Source: Isosphaeraceae bacterium EP7
GTDB lineage: Bacteria > Planctomycetota > Planctomycetia > Isosphaerales > Isosphaeraceae
Length of the DNA: 64,000 nt
Assembly: GCA_038400315.1 (NCBI GenBank)
Contig: CP151667.1
Coordinates: 930,001 to 994,000 of the forward strand
Reading direction: 5' to 3'
A model generated the notes under the pieces. It did no database searches, had not been told where the DNA came from, and saw nothing but the letters and a program-made list of their open reading frames with translations. The position numbers were made by a program, and so were the translations under genes. Every line of letters begins with the position of its first letter. Position 1 is the stretch's first letter. Shown one piece after another: positions 1-8,337 of the stretch.

Positions 1-231
1 GGCATCATCCTGACCATGTACGACCCGTCGCTCGAGCTGGCCAACGAGGTGGCTCGCGAGGTCCGAGAGTATTTCGAGGGCACGGTCTTCGATACCCCCA
101 TCCCGCGTGACGTGCACATCAGCGAGGCGCCCAGCCACGGCGTCAGCGTCCTGGATTATTCGCCGAGGGCCCGCGGAGCCTGGGCCTACTCAGAACTCGT
201 CATGGAGGTCATCGACCGTGAATCCGAATAA
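1..231 (+). CDS. parA: ParA-family chromosome partitioning ATPase, C-terminal end (5' truncated)
   Basis: The frame is open from the first base (GIILTMYD...) to TAA at 229-231, so only the last 76 residues are in the window. The text ILTMYDPSLELANEV, then the basic/acidic IPRDVHISEAPSHG stretch and the closing ARGAWAYSEL, is characteristic of the C-terminus of ParA/Soj ATPases, which move the ParB-parS complex along the nucleoid. The Walker motifs lie upstream of the window. The stop overlaps the parB start by 14 bases, so the two are an operon with probable translational coupling. The family call is strong; the protein cannot be judged complete. Confidence 0.9.
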   Translation, partial: GIILTMYDPSLELANEVAREVREYFEGTVFDTPIPRDVHISEAPSHGVSVLDYSPRARGAWAYSELVMEVIDRESE

Positions 232-1120
232 GAAGCGACTTGGACGCGGCCTGGACGCCTTGCTCGGCCGCGAGGAAGGGGGCTTCGAGCCCAGCTCGCT
301 CGACACCGGCGACCTGCTCCACATTGCCGTAGACCAGATTGACCCGAACCCATTCCAACCCCGTAGGCACTTCGACCCGGCCGAGATCGCCGCCCTTGCC
401 GATTCGCTCCGGCTGCACGGGATGATCCAGCCGATCCTCGTCCGCACCGTCGGCGACCGCTTCCAGCTCATCGCCGGCGAGCGACGCCACCGGGCCGCGA
501 TGGAAGCCCAGCTGCACGACATTCCCGCCCGCGTGATGGAGCTGGACGACCAGCGCGTCAGCGAGCTGGCGATGGTCGAGAACCTACAGCGAGAAGACCT
601 CAACGCGATCGAGAAGGCGGGAGCCTTCCGCGATTACCTCAACAATTACGGCGGAACCCAGGAAGAGCTGGCGAGCCGGCTGGGGATCGATCGTTCGACG
701 ATCTCCAACTTGATCCGCCTGCTGGAACTCCCGGAAGAGATCCGCCAGGCCGTGCTGAACGGCCAGATCAGCCAGGGACATGCCCGGGCCCTGCTCGCCC
801 TGGCTGACGCCGAGACGATGATCCATGCGTGTCAGCGTGTAATCTCCGAGTCTCTCTCAGTACGGCAGACCGAGGCTCTTGTCGCCACCGGTGAACCGAC
901 CCCGGCGAAGACCAGGATCCGCAAGGATCCGGGGCACGAAGCCGCGGCGGCGGCCGCCGCCCGACCTCCCCACTTCGTCGAATTCGAACAGCATCTGGCC
1001 CAACGTCTGGGTTCCCCGGTCCTCGTCCGGGTCCGAGGCAAGGAACGCGGCCAGATCGTCATCGACTACACCTCGACCGAGGAATTCGACAGACTCACGG
1101 GAATCCTCCGCGGGCACTGA
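218..1120 (+). CDS. parB: ParB/Spo0J chromosome partitioning protein
   Basis: 300 residues. The GTG at 218 is chosen because GGAGG lies at 204-208 (9-base spacer) and the protein then begins MNPNKKRLGRGLDALLG, the standard ParB N-terminus; the open frame upstream is parA read out of frame. It contains the N-terminal ParB/sulfiredoxin-like CTPase fold with the GERRHRAA motif, the ENLQREDLNAIEKA segment and a helix-turn-helix (EELASRLGIDRSTISNLIRLLELP) that binds parS. An Ala/Pro-rich linker precedes a C-terminal dimerisation region. It loads at parS and acts with the overlapping parA in origin segregation. A strong terminator hairpin follows 24 bases after the stop. Confidence 0.95.
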   Translation: MNPNKKRLGRGLDALLGREEGGFEPSSLDTGDLLHIAVDQIDPNPFQPRRHFDPAEIAALADSLRLHGMIQPILVRTVGDRFQLIAGERRHRAAMEAQLHDIPARVMELDDQRVSELAMVENLQREDLNAIEKAGAFRDYLNNYGGTQEELASRLGIDRSTISNLIRLLELPEEIRQAVLNGQISQGHARALLALADAETMIHACQRVISESLSVRQTEALVATGEPTPAKTRIRKDPGHEAAAAAAARPPHFVEFEQHLAQRLGSPVLVRVRGKERGQIVIDYTSTEEFDRLTGILRGH

Positions 1121-1144
1121 TCGACACTTCAGGAAGTAGAATAT

Positions 1145-1184
1145 GGCGGCGGGCCCCTCGGAATCCTTCGAGGGGCCCGCCGCC
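1145..1184 (+). terminator. Strong hairpin terminating parAB
   Basis: A perfect 16-bp inverted repeat (arms 1145-1160 and 1169-1184, 8-base loop) begins 24 bases after the parB stop and is followed by GTTTCG. The long GC stem and its place directly after the operon indicate a transcription terminator, although the T-tract is short. Confidence 0.8.
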
Positions 1185-1423
1185 GTTTCGCAACCGGGTC
1201 CTCGTATAGCTGATCTTGAACTCGAACGAGTCTGCCGCAGCGGTCCCGATTACGACCCGATCGATCGCGATGGGAGCGGTGCATCGCATTGCAGGGATAT
1301 GAAACGACGATTTCGGGAGTCTGTGGGAACAACGAAGGCGATTGGGATCGGCGGCCGACCTTGACCGATCGCGTACGGTGGGACTACGATGCGTGGGCGC
1401 CGGCTCCGCCCGGTCGTCGTATT
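1185..1423. other. Non-coding interval before tRNA-Pro
   Basis: About 240 bases with no credible coding frame and no recognisable RNA. It presumably holds the tRNA-Pro promoter, but no convincing -35/-10 pair was found. Confidence 0.4.
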
Positions 1424-1498
1424 CGGGGTGTAGCGCAGCCTGGTTAGCGCGCCTGCCTTGGGAGCAGGAGGTCACCAGTTCGAATCTGGTCACCCCGA
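1424..1498 (+). tRNA. tRNA-Pro (anticodon TGG)
   Basis: A 75-base cloverleaf: the acceptor stem pairs CGGGGTG (1424-1430) with CACCCCG (1491-1497), with discriminator A at 1498. The anticodon stem CCTGC/GCAGG (1452-1456 / 1464-1468) encloses the 7-base loop CTTGGGA, giving anticodon TGG at 1459-1461. The T arm ACCAG-TTCGAAT-CTGGT is canonical. The 3' CCA is not encoded (CT follows), so it must be added by CCA transferase. The C1-G72 pair is usual for bacterial tRNA-Pro. Confidence 0.95.
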
Positions 1499-1582
1499 CT
1501 CGAGATCCGTCCTTCAAGACGTCGTCTCCCCTTCGGTGACGGTCGTCGTCCCGACCTGATTGCATCGAGTCGAGTCCCCCCG

Positions 1583-2275
1583 ATGATCCCCGCTGAGCAA
1601 ATCAAGGACCATGCGGCCCGGGCTGCCGCCATGCTGGTCGAAGACGGAATGTGCGTCGGCCTGGGTTCCGGCTCGACCGCAAAGCTCATGGTTCATCACC
1701 TGGCCGAGCGGGCCACACGTGATGGCCTCAGGTTTCGGGGCGTGCCCACAAGTCGGGTCACTGCCGATTACGCGCTCTCGCTCGGCATCGAGCTGCTCGA
1801 CCTCGACGAGTGCGAAGTCCTCGACCTGAACATCGACGGGGCCGATGAGATCGATCCTGAGTTCCGGATGATCAAGGGCCTTGGCGGGGCCTTACTCCGC
1901 GAGAAGATCGTGGCGTCGGCTGCACAACGTCGAGTGACGATTGTCGGGGCACGTAAGCGGGTCGCTCGCCTTGGCGTGGTGACGCCCGTTCCGGTCGAGG
2001 TCAGCCCCTTCGGCTTGATTCACATTCGCAAGTCGCTCGACGCCATCTGTGCCTCGACCCGGGTCCGTCTCGACGCGGCCGGCGGGGTGTTCCAGACGGA
2101 TGGCGGCAACAAAATCGTGGACTGCTTCTTCGACGGACTCGACGACCCGGCGGACCTGGATCGGCGGATGAGGCAGATCCCCGGCGTCTTCGAAACCGGC
2201 CTGTTCCTGGGCCTGTGTGACACGGTCGTCGTGGGAAGGGAAGACGGGGCCGACCTTTTCGATCGGCCCGTCTGA
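1583..2275 (+). CDS. rpiA: Ribose-5-phosphate isomerase A
   Basis: 230 residues, close to the usual ~220. It interconverts ribose 5-phosphate and ribulose 5-phosphate in the non-oxidative pentose phosphate pathway (cytosol). The phosphate-binding GLGSGSTAK motif is at residues 26-34, DGADEID at 85-91 carries the catalytic Asp pair, and KGLGGALLREK at 98-108 supplies the catalytic Lys and substrate loop. It begins at ATG 1583 just downstream of tRNA-Pro and converges with deoC, with only 7 bases between the stops. Pairing rpiA with deoC, both pentose-phosphate enzymes, may be functional, but they are not an operon because they face each other. Confidence 0.95.
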   Translation: MIPAEQIKDHAARAAAMLVEDGMCVGLGSGSTAKLMVHHLAERATRDGLRFRGVPTSRVTADYALSLGIELLDLDECEVLDLNIDGADEIDPEFRMIKGLGGALLREKIVASAAQRRVTIVGARKRVARLGVVTPVPVEVSPFGLIHIRKSLDAICASTRVRLDAAGGVFQTDGGNKIVDCFFDGLDDPADLDRRMRQIPGVFETGLFLGLCDTVVVGREDGADLFDRPV

Positions 2276-2282
2276 TCCAGCC

Positions 2283-3017
2283 TCAATAGCTCGAGTCGCC
2301 GCCGGTTTCACGTGAAACGGTGATCGAGTCGAGCCCGAGGCGTTTTCGGTGCTCGTCGAGGATCTCGGCGGTCCGGCTCAGGCCAATCCGGTCGCAACCG
2401 AGCTCCATGACGCGGATGACGGAATCGAGGTCGCGCACCCCGCCGGCGGCCTTGAGCTTGACGGTGGCGGGGCTGATCTTCCGCATCAAGATCAGGTCTT
2501 CATCGGTCGACCCGCCCGTGCCGTATCCCGTGGATGTCTTGACGAAGTCGGCCCCGACGTCGCCGCAGATTTCGCACAGGCGAATCTTCTGGGCCTCATT
2601 CAAGTAGCAGTTTTCGAAGATGACCTTCGTCAATGCTCCAGCCTTGTGCGAGGCCTGAACGACTCCGGCGATATCCTGGCGGACCTCCGACCAGCGATTC
2701 GACCTGACGAACCCGATGTTGACGACCATGTCCAGTTCGGTCGCGCCATCAATCAGGGCCTGTTCGGCCTCGAAGATTTTGACGTCGGTGCGATGGCCTC
2801 CGTGGGGGAAGCCGATCGTAGTCCCGATCTCAACCCCGGAACCCGCGAGCCAGGAGGCGGCAAGGCTGACCGCGGACGGCTTGATGCAGACGCTGGCAAC
2901 CTGATAGGCGACGGCCACTCGACAGCCTTCTTCGAGCTGGTTGATGGACAGGTCGGGGCCCAGGAGCGAATGGTCGATTCGCTTGGCGATGTCTTCGTAT
3001 GTCCAGTTGCGGGCCAT
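2283..3017 (-). CDS. deoC: Deoxyribose-phosphate aldolase
   Basis: 244 residues, full length. It cleaves 2-deoxyribose 5-phosphate to glyceraldehyde 3-phosphate and acetaldehyde in deoxynucleoside salvage. The Schiff-base lysine is K160 in FVKTSTGYGTGG, and the second lysine K189 sits in KLKAAGGVRD. The Asp in ELDMVVNIG (around 96) is the expected proton-relay residue. The start is ATG at 3017, with IDHSLL near the N-terminus as in the family. It is transcribed away from the membrane-protein gene at 3074-4372 with 56 bases between, so the two may be co-transcribed. Confidence 0.95.
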   Translation of the reverse strand: MARNWTYEDIAKRIDHSLLGPDLSINQLEEGCRVAVAYQVASVCIKPSAVSLAASWLAGSGVEIGTTIGFPHGGHRTDVKIFEAEQALIDGATELDMVVNIGFVRSNRWSEVRQDIAGVVQASHKAGALTKVIFENCYLNEAQKIRLCEICGDVGADFVKTSTGYGTGGSTDEDLILMRKISPATVKLKAAGGVRDLDSVIRVMELGCDRIGLSRTAEILDEHRKRLGLDSITVSRETGGDSSY

Positions 3018-3073
3018 GGCTGCAATCCTCGGTCGTGGCTACGGGCGGCGGACGCGTGCCCGGCTCGCTCGCC

Positions 3074-4372
3074 TCATCTGATCCACTGAACGGCCTGCCT
3101 GGCTCGTCGCAGCGAAGAGCTGAGGATGGGTGGTCGCTTATTCGATAGGTTGGGCCGGAACATCATCAGCAAGATGACCGGGAGGTAGAGGATGACCAAC
3201 GTCCCCCCCTCATCGAGATACCAGAACTGGGTCGCGACTAACAAGGCGCCCGAGAGGGCGATCAGCTCGCCAAGGTTTTTCTCGGCCGGATAGAAGCTGG
3301 TCACCAGCACCAGGGCGAGGTAGGCGATGAGCACTGGCTGGCGATAACTGGGGTCGATGCCCGACCAGAACGACCCGGCCGGCGCGTCGGACCCGTCGCT
3401 GAGTAGCCCGGCCTCGGACAGGTTTCGAGCGCCGAACGCTTGGGCCCAGTGGGCCAGCGGCGGAAACATCAATCCCATGGTCGCACACAGAAACAGCACC
3501 ACGAGCGACATGAGGAGGAACCGACCCGATCCCCGGCCGCGATAGAACCCTGCCCAGAGCGCGATCAATCCCAGGCAGGCGGGCATCCAGCCCGAAGCAA
3601 GGCCGATGAGAGAGCCGGAAATCATCGGCCGGGTGTAGCAGGCCACGGCCGTGACGATGAGCGCCGCGGGAACGAGCTGGCCACTGTCGACGATCGCGAT
3701 CCGGGTGTAAGGGGTCAGTAGGTAACAGGCTGCGATGGCCAGGCCCGTGATCGGTCGATCGAAGTGTTTCCAGCCCACGAAGATCAGGGCGGCGACCATG
3801 CCCAGATGGGCGAGGCTGGCGAGCACTCTCCGGAGGATCACCTGAGGCAGCTCACGCTTCATTGAGCCGGGAAGGGGGGCGAGCTTCAGCACTTCGCCGA
3901 CGCTCTCGGAATGCAGGTTGGCCTTCGCCCGTGGGGAATCGACCGTCGCGGAGACGTGTCCAGACTTGGCCGAGGGATCGGCGGGGTTGCGGGCGGTCCC
4001 CTCGTCCATCGGCAGGCTGACGGTCTCCACGACCATCATCCCGAGCAACCCGACGGCGACGCAGGCCAAGCCGGCGGCGTTGAGGTTGGGCTCGAGCATT
4101 GGCCTGCGGGTCAGGATCAGGTCGAGGACGCAACGGGCGAGCCAGAGGGTCGAGCCGACGAAGAGCCAGACATAGGCCTGCCAAGGGTGTCCCGACGGAT
4201 TGGCCACCAACTGCATGATGCCGGGGGCGAGCGCGAACATCAAAAACAGGTCGAGATTGCGAATGCTCCAGACCCGGCTGAATTTGAAGAACAAAGTCAG
4301 GCAGGCGAGCAAGGTCAGGAACAGCCAGCTCCCGGCCCCGATGCCCAGGTCGGCGACAAGCGATCCGCTCAC
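3074..4372 (-). CDS. Polytopic membrane protein of unknown function
   Basis: Not recognised. From the GTG at 4372 (GAGG five bases upstream) it is 432 residues; a TTG at 4450 would add 26 hydrophilic residues and is less likely. About eleven or twelve hydrophobic segments are spread through the protein, starting with GSWLFLTLLACLTLFF. One larger polar loop lies at roughly residues 125-190, between the fourth and fifth segments. No catalytic motif is obvious. The spacing of helices resembles integral membrane glycosyltransferases or polymerase-like proteins common in planctomycetes, but that is only a resemblance. It lies between deoC and rnc on the same strand. Confidence 0.7.
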   Translation of the reverse strand: MSGSLVADLGIGAGSWLFLTLLACLTLFFKFSRVWSIRNLDLFLMFALAPGIMQLVANPSGHPWQAYVWLFVGSTLWLARCVLDLILTRRPMLEPNLNAAGLACVAVGLLGMMVVETVSLPMDEGTARNPADPSAKSGHVSATVDSPRAKANLHSESVGEVLKLAPLPGSMKRELPQVILRRVLASLAHLGMVAALIFVGWKHFDRPITGLAIAACYLLTPYTRIAIVDSGQLVPAALIVTAVACYTRPMISGSLIGLASGWMPACLGLIALWAGFYRGRGSGRFLLMSLVVLFLCATMGLMFPPLAHWAQAFGARNLSEAGLLSDGSDAPAGSFWSGIDPSYRQPVLIAYLALVLVTSFYPAEKNLGELIALSGALLVATQFWYLDEGGTLVILYLPVILLMMFRPNLSNKRPPILSSSLRRARQAVQWIR

Positions 4373-4545
4373 GTCGACCTCGGGCGGCTGAGTAGAGTGA
4401 TGGGCGAGACAAGATGCATAAGACAAGGAATCAGGCGGATCTGATCGCAAGTTCCAGGCTCTTCACCAATTCTAAACGAGCCGCATGACGACCTGCAAGG
4501 ATCGGTCTGCCCGGGCTTGCGGTCGATGAGCCAGTCGACCTTCGC

Positions 4546-5274
4546 TCAGTCGGTCTCGAACGGGACGGGGTCGCCCGTGATCTGGCTCAGCGCGTTCATC
4601 GCGGCGTGCTGCTCGGCATCCTTCTTGTTGTTCCCCCAGGCTGGGGCGAAACTCCGGGTGCCAACCTGGGCGCAGACTTTGAAGCATTTGGAGTGATCAG
4701 GGCCCTTCTCGTCCAGGAGCACGTATGTCGGCGTCTCGCCGAAGAGTCGCTGGGCCTGCTGCTGGAGGTTGCTCTTGTGGTTGACCCCACCCCGGCCGCC
4801 CACGGTGGCCTCAACTTCGGCCTCGATATGGCGGAGGATGAACGTCTTGGCCGCCTCCATCCCGCCGTCGAGGAAGATGGCGCCAATCAGACTTTCGAAG
4901 ACGTCGGCCAGCACTGAAGGGGGAGTATGGTCCGACGAGCCCATCCCCTTGCCCAGCTTCAGGAACTCATCGATCCCGAGCCGCTGGGAGATCTTGGTGC
5001 AGGTCCGACGCGAGACGACCACTGACTTGATCCGCGTCAGGTCGCCTTCGAGATACTCGGGGTAGTTGCGATAGAGCAGCTCGCACACGATGGCGCCCAG
5101 GATCGCATCGCCCAGGAATTCCAGCCGCTCATTCGAGGCGAGCCGATGGTCGGCTCCGGAGGCGTGTGTGAGGGCCTCGCTGAGATAACGCTGATCTTTG
5201 AAGACGTAACCCAATACGACCTGGCATTCGCGCAGCAATCTCGGCTCGTCCCGAATTGCGGTGTTGTCTGACAT
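4546..5274 (-). CDS. rnc: Ribonuclease III
   Basis: 242 residues. An endonuclease that cleaves double-stranded RNA, in rRNA precursor processing and mRNA turnover. The signature NERLEFLGDAILG is at residues 48-60, with the second acidic cluster in LADVFESLIGAIFLDGG, and a C-terminal double-stranded RNA-binding domain spans roughly 168-236 (NHKSNLQQQAQRLFG ... NNKKDAEQHAAMNAL). ATG 5274 (MSDNTAIRD) is preferred over a TTG nine codons upstream. It is divergent from the EF-P family gene, and the 403-base gap between them carries a 16-bp direct repeat. Both products act in RNA/translation, so shared control is plausible but unproven. Confidence 0.95.
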   Translation of the reverse strand: MSDNTAIRDEPRLLRECQVVLGYVFKDQRYLSEALTHASGADHRLASNERLEFLGDAILGAIVCELLYRNYPEYLEGDLTRIKSVVVSRRTCTKISQRLGIDEFLKLGKGMGSSDHTPPSVLADVFESLIGAIFLDGGMEAAKTFILRHIEAEVEATVGGRGGVNHKSNLQQQAQRLFGETPTYVLLDEKGPDHSKCFKVCAQVGTRSFAPAWGNNKKDAEQHAAMNALSQITGDPVPFETD

Positions 5275-5677
5275 GAGTTGGAATCTCACCGTGCGGCTCA
5301 ATCTCAGCTCAGGCTAGCCGGCGCCATGTAGGAAGTCAATTCCGCGCCAAGGTCTCTAGACTCGCCGGGTTCGTTTCGTCATTCAGGTTTGAGGGGGGCG
5401 CCGGGTTCGTTTCGCGATGGCGAAGGCCGATCCGTCAGGGGCCGATGAATCCGTCGTTCGCCGCATGAATCGAATCTTCGCCATTGAGATAGTCGTTCGA
5501 ACCGTGGGTTTCGTCCCGTCACGTTGCAAATTTCCATCGCCGTGTCGCGACATCGCACGATACCGCGGGCTTTGACGGGGCGGGGGCCGACCTGGTATCG
5601 TCGGTCGTCGTCGCGCATTTGAGGGAATTCCGGCGATTGGCCGGGATGATTGACGGGTTATCTGGAGGTCGGTTCAC
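5275..5677. promoter_or_regulatory. Divergent rnc / EF-P intergenic region with a 16-bp direct repeat
   Basis: 403 bases without a credible gene. The 16-mer CGCCGGGTTCGTTTCG occurs exactly at 5363-5378 and 5399-5414, 36 bases start to start. Two copies in the same orientation between divergent genes suggest a regulator-binding site. No convincing promoter hexamers were identified. Confidence 0.4.
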
Positions 5678-6247
5678 GTGGTGCCCGCCAAGGATTTCAA
5701 GCGTCGGATGGTCGTCGAGATCGACGGTGCCCCGCACATCATCGAGCAGGTGCATGTGCAGACCCCCTCGGCCCGCGGGGCGGCGACGCTCTACAAGATC
5801 AAGGCCCGCAACCTCAAGACCAAGAACCGGGTCGAGAAGGCGTATCGGGGGACTGACGTGCTGGCCGAGTCGAGCTTCGAACGTCGGCCGATCCAGTTCC
5901 TCTACCGGGAGCCCGACGGCTTCAACTTCATGGACTCGGCCGACTTCAATCAGTTCATGCTCCCCGCCGAAGACCTCAAAGATCTCGCCCCTTACATGAC
6001 CGAGAATATGGAAGGCGTCGAGTCCCTGGTCGTCGACGAAGAAGTGATCGGGGTCGAGATACCCGATACCGTCGAGTTGCTCATCACCGACACCGCACCA
6101 GGCGTGCGCGGCAATTCGGCGACCGGCCGGACCAAGCCCGCCACACTGAGCACCGGCCACGTCATCCAGGTACCCGAGCACCTGGAATCCAACGTCATGG
6201 TGAAGGTGGACACCAAGTCCGGCGATTACCTGGGCCGGGCCAACTGA
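5678..6247 (+). CDS. Elongation factor P family protein, YeiP/EfpL-like
   Basis: 189 residues with the three beta-barrel domains of EF-P, which binds between the ribosomal P and E sites and relieves stalling at polyproline. The first-domain loop reads TPSARGAATLYK, with Arg33 at the tip, where canonical EF-P has a modified Lys in a PGKG loop. From memory of E. coli YeiP (EfpL), the loop SPTARGAATLYK also places Arg at residue 33, and KPATLSTGHVIQVPEHL near the C-terminus matches YeiP closely. GTG 5678 is preferred (GGAGG at 5664-5668, 9-base spacer); a second GTG follows at 5681. No EF-P lysine-modifying enzyme (epmA/epmB) is nearby, consistent with an unmodified Arg tip. Confidence 0.85.
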   Translation: MVPAKDFKRRMVVEIDGAPHIIEQVHVQTPSARGAATLYKIKARNLKTKNRVEKAYRGTDVLAESSFERRPIQFLYREPDGFNFMDSADFNQFMLPAEDLKDLAPYMTENMEGVESLVVDEEVIGVEIPDTVELLITDTAPGVRGNSATGRTKPATLSTGHVIQVPEHLESNVMVKVDTKSGDYLGRAN

Positions 6248-6774
6248 TCGGGCCGGCGTCAGGTCGTTCGGTCGATCCGAACTGGACCGGGCGACCAACC
6301 CTGGGGTGAAGGGTGTCGATCTCGACCGAGGTCGAGATTCGGGTAGGCGGGCATTGGCCTCGTGCTGCGCCGAGGCTGCATCGCGGGAACGATTTCCCTG
6401 GCGCGGGACGATCAGGTCACGTCAAGGAACGGTCGATCTAGGCCGGTTCACGACCCTACCGCGTGGGTCAATCCTTCGCGTGGCGAGAATAAGCCGGGTG
6501 GATTCGGGGCTCGTGTGACCCGGTGCGAAGTCTCTGTCGATTGCTCCCTAGCGAACATCGGTCCGGCGGGAGCTTTGGGGAAGGGCAACGGGACCTTGGC
6601 GTCGAGCGAGTCCCATGCGGGGCAGGGTCGAACTCGGGCGGTGCCTCGCTCACTTCCGGGCGTTGCATTTCCACCCGAACGTGGGCGTGCGTGACGCACG
6701 ATCTGGAATATCGACCTACGCTTCGTATGGCGACGCTTGTGACGTCGCGAGAGCCGGGAGTGACTCTCCAGTGA
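6248..6774. other. Long non-coding interval between the EF-P family gene and the kinase
   Basis: 527 bases with no convincing gene. The only structure seen is an inverted repeat at 6319-6338, listed separately. The rest presumably includes the kinase promoter, which could not be identified by eye. Confidence 0.4.
6319..6338. promoter_or_regulatory. 9-bp inverted repeat downstream of the EF-P family gene
   Basis: ATCTCGACC and GGTCGAGAT flank a 2-base centre, giving a near-perfect 20-bp palindrome 71 bases after the EF-P family stop. It has no T-tract and a very short centre, so it looks more like a protein-binding site than an intrinsic terminator. Confidence 0.35.
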
Positions 6775-8208
6775 GTGCCTCTACCCATGCGCAATCTCAG
6801 TCGAATCAAGTTCACCCGAGGACGCGAGGGCTTCGGCTACGCTGAGCGTGACGAACGAGGCCAGGTCGTCGCGATGCTCGATGCGAATGGCGGCGAAGTC
6901 TGGCGTATGCCCGATTACGGATGGGAGGTCCTCGGCCGAGAGGATCCACTTGCCTGCTCCGAGTCGTCGCAGGGCATCGGCGAATCGGATCATTTCGGCA
7001 GTTCGATCGAATCTCACTTCTTCGCATCCGAGGAGTCGTGCTCACGATGGGCCCAGCCCAGCCGGGTGATTCACGAGGACGGACCGCAGCCGACAACAAC
7101 AGCGTTCGAATGCGAAGCCCAGCCCATTCCCTATGAGCCCGAGGGCACCTCGTTCTTCCCGACCCGACCCGAGTCCGTACACCGCGACGACAGCCCCCGT
7201 CAGTCGCTCTTCTGGCGGGCTGCAATCGAGAGCGGGCTGGTGGACGAGGCATCGTTGCTCGAGTCATGGCTGAGGCTGGATGTCGCGCAGCGGATCCCGG
7301 ACGACGCGGCCGACCGCAGGCTGGCGCGCCAGGCGGTCGACGACGGCAAGCTCACGGTCTGGCAGGTCAAGCGCCTGTTGAGAGGGCGGTCGCAAGGCTA
7401 CCACCTGGATCGCTACTTGCTCCTCGACCAGATCGGGCAGGGGGGGATGGGGCAGGTCTTCCTGGCCTACGACCCGCTGCACATCCGCAAGGTTGCGATC
7501 AAGGTTCTGTCGCAGGGCCCGTCCAGGACTCCCCAGGCTCTGATCCGGTTCCGCCGAGAGGCCCTGGTCGGAGCCCGCCTGGGCCACGAGAATCTCGTCC
7601 GCGTTTACGGCGACGGCCTGTCCCTGGGCGTCCGATTCCTGGTCATGGAATATGTCGAGGGCACGGACGTCGCCCGGATGATCCGCGATCAGCACCACCT
7701 GCCCCCCGCCTTGGTCGCCAAGATCGGCCGGCAGGTGGCGCTGGGTCTGGAGCACGCCCACGAGCGGGGCCTGATCCATCGCGACGTCAGTCCGTCGAAC
7801 ATCCTGGTTTCGCGCGACGGCCAGGCGAAACTCGCCGACCTGGGTCTGGCCATCGACCTGACCGACCCGGGGCAGGTGACCAGCCAGGGCGTGACCCTGG
7901 GGACGCTCGACTATCTCTCTCCCGAGCAGGCGCGGAGTTCCCGGAGGGTCGATATTCGCAGCGACATCTATTCGCTGGGCTGCACCCTCTACCACATGGC
8001 CTGCGGCTGTGTCCCCTTCCCCGCGACCTCGCTGCCCGCCAAGCTCTGCGCCCATCTAGCGGACGAGCCGAGGCCCCCGACCGAGATCTCGCCCGGGCTT
8101 CCCGCGGGCCTCGAACAGGTCATCCTGCGGATGATGCGCAAGGATCCCGCCGATCGCTACTGCGACCCCGATCAGGTCGCCCTCGCCCTCAACCCGTTCG
8201 TCGCCTGA
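6775..8208 (+). CDS. Ser/Thr protein kinase (Pkn2/Hanks type) with long N-terminal region
   Basis: 477 residues. The kinase domain occupies roughly residues 215-475: the glycine loop IGQGGMGQVF, the ATP-binding lysine K243 in VAIKVL, HRDVSPSN with catalytic D337, and DLG (D355) in place of the commoner DFG, then GTLDYLSPEQ in the activation segment. The first ~135 residues are low-complexity and unrecognised. Residues ~136-210 resemble the short helical segment (LLESWLRLD...LTVWQVKRLLRG) that often precedes planctomycete kinases. There is no transmembrane segment, so the kinase is probably cytosolic. The start is GTG 6775; ATG 6787 is possible. It is flanked by a 527-base gap and a convergent acyltransferase. 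Confidence 0.88.
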   Translation: MPLPMRNLSRIKFTRGREGFGYAERDERGQVVAMLDANGGEVWRMPDYGWEVLGREDPLACSESSQGIGESDHFGSSIESHFFASEESCSRWAQPSRVIHEDGPQPTTTAFECEAQPIPYEPEGTSFFPTRPESVHRDDSPRQSLFWRAAIESGLVDEASLLESWLRLDVAQRIPDDAADRRLARQAVDDGKLTVWQVKRLLRGRSQGYHLDRYLLLDQIGQGGMGQVFLAYDPLHIRKVAIKVLSQGPSRTPQALIRFRREALVGARLGHENLVRVYGDGLSLGVRFLVMEYVEGTDVARMIRDQHHLPPALVAKIGRQVALGLEHAHERGLIHRDVSPSNILVSRDGQAKLADLGLAIDLTDPGQVTSQGVTLGTLDYLSPEQARSSRRVDIRSDIYSLGCTLYHMACGCVPFPATSLPAKLCAHLADEPRPPTEISPGLPAGLEQVILRMMRKDPADRYCDPDQVALALNPFVA

Positions 8209-8337
8209 GTCGAGGCAATCGCAGGGTCAGGTCAGCACGACTCCGTGTCATGATCATCAGATCGGAATGTTGAAAATCTTGGATGCGTCAGGGGGGTGGG
8301 TCGGGCGTCGCGGCCTCGGCCCGAGGAATTCAGCCTA

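Noticed and set aside
1342-1539. A short open frame across tRNA-Pro
   Set aside because: It reads through a perfect tRNA cloverleaf; the RNA gene explains the sequence.
3074-4372. Assigning the membrane protein to a specific glycosyltransferase family
   Set aside because: The helix pattern alone is not enough; no catalytic motif could be read.
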